Shown here one piece after another: positions 19,697 through 26,825 of a DNA stretch of 26,825 bases (the first letter of the stretch is position 1; every line of letters starts with the position of its first letter). The notes under the pieces were generated by a model. It worked only from the letters and a program-made list of their open reading frames with translations, made no database searches and had not been told where the DNA came from. The position numbers were made by a program, and so were the translations under genes. Source of the DNA: Amoebophrya sp. AT5.2 (taxonomy: Eukaryota; Sar; Dinophyceae; Syndiniales; Amoebophryaceae); assembly GCA_005223375.1 (NCBI GenBank), contig RXOD01004177.1, positions 1-26,825 on the forward strand, written 5' to 3'.

Positions 19697-21615
19697 GTAA
19701 AGTATGTTGTGCAGTTGCTGGTTCTTGTTCAACCAGAAAACTGTTTACCTATAGGTTTATCGATTTCTACGGCGATTCTGATTAGATTTCACAACGAACA
19801 GGAAGATTCTCTGACGTAATCGAGCCATTCTCACTTTCAACTACTCGCACTTTGCGTTCCCGAGGAGAGAGTTTTTTACCAAGGACGTAGCTGGATATGG
19901 AGAGCTTATTTTCTGCTGAAGACTTGAACTTGTTCTGCTCAACGACAAACCCGATAGGATACTACACTCACTACCTAGAAGACGACGCGACACGACTGCT
20001 CTATCTAGAAGCTGCTGAGGGATACCTACTGATCTGACGACAAAACACGGCACTAACAGTTGAGACATCTATCATCACACCGAAGTTGATACCACTGTCA
20101 TCATCGCACTGCTGAGAGAGTTCACAAGGCGAGCACTGACTGCCTACCACGTCGATAGTTGAGGACTCGGGCACGGGCGAGAGGCTGGCGGCATCACATC
20201 GTAGGAGTCCTACCCTGACGTGAGGACGCTCTTCCTCGTCGCTTGTGCTCTAATCAGAACAGTGTCGGAAGAGCATCACAAAACGAACCTATCATGAAAA
20301 TAGCTTGCTCATTTTCGAGGCCGCTTCTGTGGAGGTGCTGAGAAGTACTAACTTACTAGCAGTTCTGAAATTGAGACTGAGTTCGAAGGGAGTTTAACAC
20401 GCTGCCTTCCGAAGGAAACGTGCCATGGGTGCTTTCGTCCGAGCTGCTGCGTTTTCTTGTGGCCACGTCGTTCGCGGCCTGGCAGCAAGACAGTGATTGC
20501 ATGAAACTCTTCACAGACATAGGTGCTGGCTGACCGTAGACTACGCCGAAGAACTGCTGCTGTCCTTCTCGCGGGAGACACCCGTTTCAGATTCTCACTT
20601 GCGGGCTCCTCAGAAGCTCAGCGCCAACATGCACGCGTAGACCGGCGACATAAGTAAAAAACGCGATGAGGGTCGTGCGACTAGAAAGGCGCGCAACCAG
20701 TAGACAGGGCAAAATATGGTCCAGCAAGTCTTTGTGCAAGTGTTCAGACTCATGATGTCAAGGCTCATTTTGCACTCACTTGTAGGCTGCTGGAGAAAAT
20801 ATCTGGTTCTCTTGTTGAAGATCGTCAGTTCATCTCATCGCGATCTGTTCAACTTAGCGCGTATATCGTCGTAAGATCCTATTTCCTCGCACTCGCTGTG
20901 AACAAGTACGTAGATCTGTAGATCTGTGTTTGTTCCCCTCGCTGATCGAATCTCATCGGATCTGAACCGTGTCGTTCCGGTGCAACGTAAGTTAGTAGGT
21001 CCGAAATGGCACTGGGACTTCCCCGGCTGTGGCACGGACTCAGGCTCGTCTCATCCGTCTGGCGCGTGATCTCTCATTGAATCCGCACAAGAAGTACACG
21101 ACTTTTCATTGATTGCAACAGCCAGGAGGGCTTCTGTACGACCAATTCGTCGTATAGCTTTAGGCAGCTACCGCGTCAAATCATTGTCATTTCATTGTAG
21201 TATAAGGTGAAGGATTTAATACGACCATTAGATCATTTCACTCGCAGACTTTTGGCGACGGTTCCACACGCTTGCATTGCAACCTGATAGATTCATTACG
21301 TTTTATTAGCACTCGCTTTGGAAGTGTAGCGGAAGCGAGCCTCTTCATCTTCTCCGTCTCCCTGGAAGAATACTGTGCTTCGCCGAAGCCGCATGTTCGA
21401 ACACAAAAGCGACCCGGTTCACTGGTAATCTATTAAATTTAGATTATTTCGTAATGACAGACAGCTACCTACAACTACATTTCCACTCAAATAAAACGAC
21501 TTCCAGCAAGCACCTGACATCAGAAAAGCACCCTTGCTAGAGTACGAAAGACCTGAAGGAGAGCACTAGAGCGACGGAGCAGTTTGATCGGTCACCCCAA
21601 ATTCTTTGGGCAGAA
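19697..21615. other. Gene-free stretch (1.9 kb)
   Basis: No open frame above about 80 codons with family features, and no RNA gene recognised. The sequence is AT-richer than the flanking exons. An 8-base tandem repeat, GTAGATCT twice, lies near 20910-20925. The final bases, CTTTGGGCAG, two bases before the next ATG, resemble an acceptor. Confidence 0.5.
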
Positions 21616-24379
21616 ATGCAGACCCGAGTTCCGAGTTTCCCGCCGCCGCCGCCGTGTAACCGGCCGCCGGGCCTCTCCTTCTCTCTCCCCGCGTCTCCCA
21701 GCAAGCGGTCCGATAGCGAGGCTCTGGCCTCGCCTGCGGCGTCGTGCGTCGCGATGGCCGTGCCCGCTGTCACGCCCACGCGCAAATGCAAGTGGGCAGA
21801 GGTTACGGGCGCGTGTTCGGATCGGGAGGGGGACTCTCTCATGAGCTCGTTGAAGTCGACGACAGTCGGGAGCTTCTCGTGCAGCGGGGACCACTGCCGT
21901 GCGGGATCGGGAAGCTACACGCCGAACTCCGAAGGATTTCGCAGCGACGCCACGACGCGTGCAGGCGCGACGCCCTCGTTCGTGCTCGGAAGTGTGGCGG
22001 AAGAGAGTTCCGCGTTGGCTGCAAGCGGTGGTTCTGGCGGTCTCGAGGCGGGTATGATGTGCGACGAAAGTACCCCTGCTGCTGCCTTCGAACAGGCCGC
22101 CGCGATGGAGGAAGTGTCGGGAGAGCATGGCTGCAACGACCCCAACAAGATGAATTCCACAGTTTCTCAAGTGATTCGAACCCCGCCGCCGGTAGCTCCC
22201 CCCGCCCTGCCGCCGGCTGCGCAGCTTGGTCGTACGACGACGACCTCCGTGCCCTTGACCCCACAGCCGCCGCAGCTCCCGACCGCCCTCCCCACCCTGA
22301 CGACGGCCGTCTCCTGCCCGCCGACGTTCGTGCACGACGACCACGAGGCTCGTGCGCAGCTGAACGCCAGCATTGAGTCGATCGCCGCTTCCTCGCCGGC
22401 TAGAGAGCGCGGAGGAGATCATTCTTTGGACCCGCCGGCGTATTCCCCCCTCATGTCTCGGACGAGCACAGTTTGGCAGTACAGCAACCTGGATGCTTCC
22501 CTCCTCTCGAGCGTGTCCTCCTACCCGATGTCCGCGGCTGTGCCCACGATCCCCGCCGTGCACGGGCAGCCGGCGAGTGGCAACAAGTTCCAGACGGCCC
22601 CCGCCCCGGTTGTCGGCCGCGGCGTTGGAGGACATCAAGGGCAGGCCCAGCAACCCCGAAAGCCGAACTTCATCGCCCAGATCTCCGAGGTGCGGTTGGG
22701 TTCGTGGACGAGCGCCCACCTTGGCGCCGCGCCGGCGCTGCGGGCTCGGCAGGCGCTGATCGGATCCGAGAACCAGGCGCACATGTACTACTCCCTGGTT
22801 CCCGGAACCGATCATCAGCGCGGGGCCCCGCCCACGAGCGAGAACAACGGCAGCGGGAACCATAGCCTGGCTGTCGCCGGTGGAGGTGCAGCGCGAAACA
22901 ACTGCCAGGAGGGGGTCCGCGTACTGACGCGGTGGAACAACCCGTTCCAGGCGTTCGTGAACACCACCCTGCATGTGCTCCGCGCGGAGCGTGACTCCTC
23001 GAAGCCTGACCACAAGACCCACAGCGAACTCGCCACGCACCACCTGAAGATCGCGGGAGAAAACGGGCTGGTGGTTATGTCGCAGCAGATTTGCCGTGTG
23101 GGGCTCCCCGCCCAGGCGGCGGAGGCCGGGCGCCGGTGCCAGCTCGTGATTGCCGTGGGCCCGGCGGGCACGGTGGTGGCGCTGTGGGACGACAACCCCT
23201 CGGCGCGGCTGGAGCCGAACGCGTTGCTCGAGGCAGAGGTCGACCTGGCACCTGAGATGTTGAACGCGATGGTGCCGCAGAACGGACCCACTCACAACGG
23301 TCGTAAGGGCACCAAGGGTGGAGCTTCTGGTGGCGCGGCTTACGGGGGAGTGCCGGCGATCGCACCCTCCTGTGCGACGACGACCACGGGTCGTGGTCAG
23401 AACGCGGCGACCGCCGAACAGGCGATTCGTCATGCTGGTGACACCACGCTGGGCGGGGAGGTGGTGAACAACTCCGAGCTGAAAGTCCCAGGCCCGCTCC
23501 CGACGCCGACGACTTGCGCGGAAAAGGGGTCGCGGCTGCACGTCTTCTACCGCGTGGTGAAGACCATTCAGGTGCAACTCATCGAAGGAACGAACGCCAT
23601 CCGCATCACGGACGCGACAGGAACCGAGATCGCCACGCCCGGCTGGGAGGTGGGACTGCGCGTCGGACGTACTTCTACTTGCTATATGAGCCTGCTCGTG
23701 TCAGAAGATTGCGTTCTCGGACTGCGCGATAGCTTTTGATGAACCCTATTTTCTAAATTTGTGCCATTCTATTTCTACTTTTTCTTGCGCTACACCGACC
23801 TACACCATCACGACGGGCGTCTAGAGTCAATCAACGTGGTACGCCTATTTCATGCTACAGGTAAAGAAAGTACGCATTTTTTCCCAAAGAGGGCCGCCAT
23901 CTCCATCACCACAAACAGATGCTATCTACCTGAAGGAGACCACGTACGTGACGGACCTGGTGATGCGTTCTGCCGCCCGGCAACCCGAGGACTCGGACGA
24001 CCAGTGGCGCGATTTTTTCTCGAACGTGTTCGCGACGCGCGACGAGACTGAGTGGGCCAACTACACCTGGGACCACGCGTCGCAGCAGTGGGTGTGGATT
24101 CAGGACCGCTACTGCGAGATCATGATGGAGGAGTGGAACCGCTCGGCAGCCATCGTGCAGGCGGCCAACGCGCTGTCGTCGACGAGCTCTGCTGGGTCGA
24201 GCGTTCGCGCGGTGAAGCTGCGGTGGAAGCGGGGACCGCGGGCGCAACAGGAGCATAACCGCCGCAAGCAAATCATGTACGGCAAGCAAATCATGTACGT
24301 TCACGGTGGAACTTCCGCTTCGAGCCGTTACAAAGTGCCACCGCCGCCGGTCCCCGTCAAGCGCATGCCCGGGTACTGA
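21616..24379 (+). CDS. Unrecognised two-exon protein
   Basis: I do not recognise this protein. Exons 21616-23668 and 23919-24379 give 837 residues, with donor C|GTACTT and acceptor ACAG|AT. The frame is kept, joining GLRVG-H to AIYLKETTYVTDL. Residues 1 to about 340 are Ser/Pro/Ala-rich and likely disordered. Residues about 350-620 and 640-770 look folded, with alternating hydrophobic patterns: NFIAQISEVRLGSW, NNPFQAFVNTTLHVLRAE, CQLVIAVGPAGTVVALWDD, LHVFYRVVKTIQVQLIEGTNAIRITDATG, then WRDFFSNVFATRDETEWANYTWD. I see no signal peptide or membrane span. The C-terminus holds a perfect 18-base tandem duplication (KQIMYG-KQIMYV) in a basic stretch. GC-rich codon use matches the neighbouring genes and supports real coding. 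The antisense frame is its shadow. The start is the first ATG, two bases after a possible trans-splice AG. Confidence 0.7.
24264..24299 (+). repeat. Perfect 18-base tandem duplication
   Basis: Two identical units, GCAAGCAAATCATGTACG, lie at 24264-24281 and 24282-24299 inside the coding exon. They add six residues in frame. Perfect identity suggests a recent duplication. Confidence 0.9.
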
Positions 24380-25635
24380 TCTGTTTGTACCTGCGCTTAA
24401 CATTTTCTTAACCGAGACCACGAGGGGGAGCGGGAATAAAAGTAATGTAGTGAAGAGGGCGGTCGGAGTCGGACTCAGTTTCGGAGGGGAAATTTGACCA
24501 TGTTTTGAAGCTTGACGTTTGGTCAAACGTGCGGCTGAAGAATTAAGGAGAACTGTAAGCTGAGCGTGGAGCGTCGTTGCTAAATCGCAATTGCAATTTC
24601 GTAATACTGGGTGACGAACACACTGGGCGACCGCGAGCTATATCCCCTAGTAGCGAACATGAATATGAGCTCCGAGTCTTGATATGGAAGAAGGTCCGCA
24701 GCAAGTGATTGTGTAGTGAAAATGTCGACACTGGTGAGGTAAAGAGAGAGAGAGATGTCCTGTGAAAAGAGCGACACTCTGTAGTTACATCAGTGAGTGA
24801 CAAGTTAAACCCGCCATGGAACAGATCGGCGTTCTGTTGATTTCACCGCCAACGGCGCAGCACTTATAAATTTTCTGTCGATCATAATGATGTAGATCTG
24901 CGAGTCCCAGGAGTTCTACGGAGAGCCGGAAGACGTGTCAACGGTTGTCGCGTCCGGAGCCTGATACGGCCGGACTGTATCTATACAATTAAAGAACAAA
25001 ACATACCCTGAGTTGTTTCCATGCAGCAACCAACTACTTCTAGTACGCGATGGAGTACTGGACTTGTTGAGGCTCTGACACGCGTAGCCGGAAATCTGGC
25101 ACGCGTAGCCGGAGAGATGTGTGAGCTTTCTACCTCTCGGGTTGATCGTGCGATCTTTGATCGCGCTTCCAGCAGGAGTCGTGGACTGCGAGCACCTATC
25201 TTAAAAAAAAGAGGACTTGTTGAGGCGACAGATGGGCGGACCTAGAGACTTTTTGCTAAGTTTCTTATTCCTCGAGGACTTCATTATCATTTGCTTTTCT
25301 GGAGCTCTTTCGAGCCAGTCTCCAAATGGTAGACTAGACAGGGGAAGTGCAACGCACTGGATTCCTTTCGGGCGGCACTTCAACATACGGGAGCGGCGAG
25401 AGTCTGATATACCGCTGATTGACGAGCAGCGACACGGACGTACTTATACGTAGACGGGCAGTTCTAGTACAATCCACCATGCGATTATAATTTAATCGCT
25501 TCTACATCTACCACCTAAATTATGTAATGAAATGTCACTTCTCATACCGCGAAACAACTCATCTCATGCACCAACGCAACCCATCTTTATTCGCTGCCTG
25601 TTTCATGGATCTATCCTACGTACTCTATCGAGGTC

Positions 25636-25854
25636 ATGTCCTGGAGCGCGCTAGCGTTTTCTGGAAGTGGAGCCATCTGCTTCGTCTGTCCCTGCGAACG
25701 ACACTGCAATAAAGAAGACAAGAACTTCTGCCACCATTCGAAGACGCAAAATCCTAAACTGTGCCAAGCGAAAATGTCGCGCGCTGGCTTCCCGGGTGGA
25801 CCTCCATGTTCGGGCACTACCGATTTCACGCTGAATTCTTGTACTGGTAGGTAA
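25636..25854 (+). CDS. Doubtful small cysteine-rich ORF
   Basis: A 72-codon frame with ATG start and TAA stop. It carries eight cysteines in 72 residues (CFVCPCERHC, then FC, LC, PPC, NSC). The first 15 residues are mildly hydrophobic but not a clear signal peptide. The last codons overlap GTAGGTAAAG, which looks like a splice donor, so it could be one exon of a longer gene. No family is recognised, and it may be chance. Confidence 0.25.
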   Translation: MSWSALAFSGSGAICFVCPCERHCNKEDKNFCHHSKTQNPKLCQAKMSRAGFPGGPPCSGTTDFTLNSCTGR

Positions 25855-26137
25855 AGCTGAGCGAAGAGAGAGAGAGAGACCGTGCTGTCAGCTTGCGTTG
25901 GATCAAAGTGCGTTTCGTCCTCTTTTTCTCAAAAGCGCGGCGTTCTGAACCTGGTGTCCAATTGATTCGTGCGCGTTTCTGACTTCATCTCCTCCAGGCT
26001 GAGCATCTACGCTGTTCCGCCCTCCATACATTATTTCCCCCGTCTTCATCTCCAGCTGCATAATCGATCCATCGGAGACACGACCACTCTTCGTCGTAAG
26101 TCTAAAAGTATCGAAATCTTCGATAGAAGACTAGAAG

Positions 26138-26158
26138 CCCTCGCATCCAGCTTCGCAG
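26138..26158 (+). promoter_or_regulatory. Possible spliced-leader acceptor for Canopy-like gene
   Basis: CCAGCTTCGCAG ends 13 bases before the ATG at 26172. The tract is only moderately pyrimidine-rich. Inferred by analogy with the other genes. Confidence 0.3.
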
Positions 26159-26171
26159 TTTGTGTCCCGAC

Positions 26172-26825
26172 ATGTCGTCGTCCTTCAAGGTTGCTGCTGC
26201 CCTGCTCGTCGGGCATCTGACGGGCGCTGCCCGTGCGCAGGAGGCGAGCAAGGGGCCCGAGGGCGGGGAGGCTCTCCAGCAGATCAAGATTGAGGCTCCG
26301 CAGATCACCGAGGAGGACCAGCATGGGTACAACATGCCCGCCATGTACATGTGCAACTCGTGTAAGGCCGTGATGTTCCACACCAACGCCACCTTTTTCG
26401 CCAAGGTCCCCAAAAACGGGCGCAAGCTGAAGGAGTGGGAGCTGGAGGATGTGAAGGAGGCCGCGTGCAAGGCGGACACCTACGAGGGCTACGGCGTGAA
26501 GCTCCTGGGCGGCAAGAACGTGCTGTCGGGGGTCGCGCTGCAGCAGGAGGAGAAGGAGCTCGCGGGCGGGGAGGCCACGATCCAGATGGGCGGGGACAAC
26601 TGGAAGCGCCGCCTGGGGGAGGTGTGCAAGAAGATCGTGCAGGACGAGCTGGAGGAGGAAGTGTACACTTAAGGGGGGGATCAACCTATTTTCCTGTTCC
26701 AGGACGGCAAGCTGTCCGCGGACCTGACAAAGCTGTGTTGTCTTGTAGTCGGTCTCGTATTTTGTCTTGTATTTGGTCTCGTATTTGGTCTCATTCAATA
26801 AAGTTCTCGGTACTGCTAGGGAGGG
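26172..26825 (+). CDS. Canopy/MZB1-like (DUF3456) ER-lumen protein, 3' partial
   Basis: Secretory-pathway protein of the saposin-like Canopy family, whose members act in the ER as folding helpers. The first exon runs from the ATG at 26172 to about 26660-26669. A signal peptide is clear: SSSFKVAAALLVGHLTGAARA, cleaved near residue 22. The family cysteines follow: CNSC (61-64), AAC (99) and EVC (152), with WKRRLGEVCKKIVQDELEEEVY matching the block before the last cysteine pair. The frame hits TAA at 26670-26672, but that TAA is the start of an introner-type left end (26669-26695). In-frame coding resumes at 26700 with QDGKLSADLTKLC, which supplies the expected next family cysteine. The short interruption is therefore probably an intron (either 26661-26702, GT-AG, or about 30 bases), not the true C-terminus. 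The rest is beyond the window or inside repeat sequence. Confidence 0.8.
26669..26825 (+). mobile_element. Second introner-family copy, partial or rearranged
   Basis: The first 27 bases match the left end of the ATAD3 introner (8239-8265) with two mismatches. From 26741 there is the shared TCTTGTAGT (8289-8297 in the ATAD3 copy). Then comes a tandem run of about 12-base units, GGTCTCGTATTT and variants (26751-26794), like those in the ATAD3 copy. Between them, 26700-26740 looks like host coding sequence. The right end and any target-site duplication are not in the window. Confidence 0.65.

Larger units (their letters stand above)
24380..26171. other. Gene-poor stretch (1.8 kb)
   Basis: No confident gene. 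It contains two GA microsatellites (about 24741-24755 and 25865-25880) and a short direct repeat CACGCGTAGCCGG at about 25079-25112. GCGATC and GATCGC form a small inverted repeat at about 25150-25165. The small cysteine-rich frame at 25636-25854 is listed separately. A pyrimidine-containing stretch ending in CGCAG lies at 26158, just before the next gene. Confidence 0.5.

Noticed and set aside
21592..23577. 661-codon antisense open frame
   Set aside because: It mirrors the GC-rich codon bias of the + strand gene, has low-complexity Arg/His/Gly composition and no domain. The + frame splices in frame to a plausible second exon.
24881..24965. ATGATGT followed about 74 bases later by CTGA, a possible C/D snoRNA
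   Set aside because: The C box is imperfect and no terminal stem pairs the two ends.
1..26825. Relic of the dinoflagellate spliced-leader sequence marking retroposed genes
   Set aside because: I looked for CCATTTTGGCTCAAG-like sequence before the start codons and found no convincing match; the intron-rich genes also argue against retroposition.

Overview
This window comes from a nuclear eukaryotic genome, most likely an alveolate of the dinoflagellate lineage. An early-branching, Amoebophrya/Syndiniales-like organism is my best guess, but that is inference. Four things point this way. All eight protein genes lie on the + strand, as in the unidirectional gene arrays of dinoflagellates. Seventeen of the 20 GT-AG introns I could place have a G directly after the acceptor AG, the AG|G habit of dinoflagellates. 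Pyrimidine tracts ending in AG sit shortly before several start codons, as expected of spliced-leader acceptors. One intron is a transposon-like introner element with terminal inverted repeats and a target-site duplication.

Layout, left to right: (1) 1-5214, THOC2/THO2, the large THO/TREX subunit, with its 5' end cut by the window. (2) 5787-9387, ATAD3-type mitochondrial AAA+ ATPase, eight exons, including one non-canonical introner intron. (3) 10686-12960, UAP56/DDX39B/Sub2 DECD-box RNA helicase, seven exons. (4) 13770-14134, two tandem RNAs with H/ACA snoRNA architecture. (5) 14426-15099, ribosomal protein eL36, three exons. (6) 15836-18525, a SURP-domain splicing factor resembling SFSWAP. 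(7) 19107-19696, a cold-shock-domain protein with a glycine-rich tail. (8) 21616-24379, a two-exon protein I do not recognise. (9) 26172 to the window end, a Canopy/MZB1-like (DUF3456) ER-lumen protein, interrupted by a second copy of the introner's left end and cut by the window.

Most gene products belong to RNA biology. THOC2 and UAP56 are physical partners in the TREX complex, which couples transcription and splicing to mRNA export. The SURP protein is a splicing regulator, the CSD protein binds RNA, H/ACA RNAs guide pseudouridylation, and eL36 is a ribosomal component. Adjacent genes are independent transcription or trans-splicing units. Exon boundaries were inferred from reading-frame continuity and protein-family alignment by eye; every spliced model that is complete in the window keeps its frame to the stop codon.

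The most notable items are the tandem H/ACA pair, supported by five two-sided compensatory base changes, and the introner family. The introner occurs once complete inside ATAD3 and once as an end fragment inside the Canopy-like gene. The gene-free stretches at 9388-10685, 19697-21615 and 24380-26171 hold little that I can recognise.
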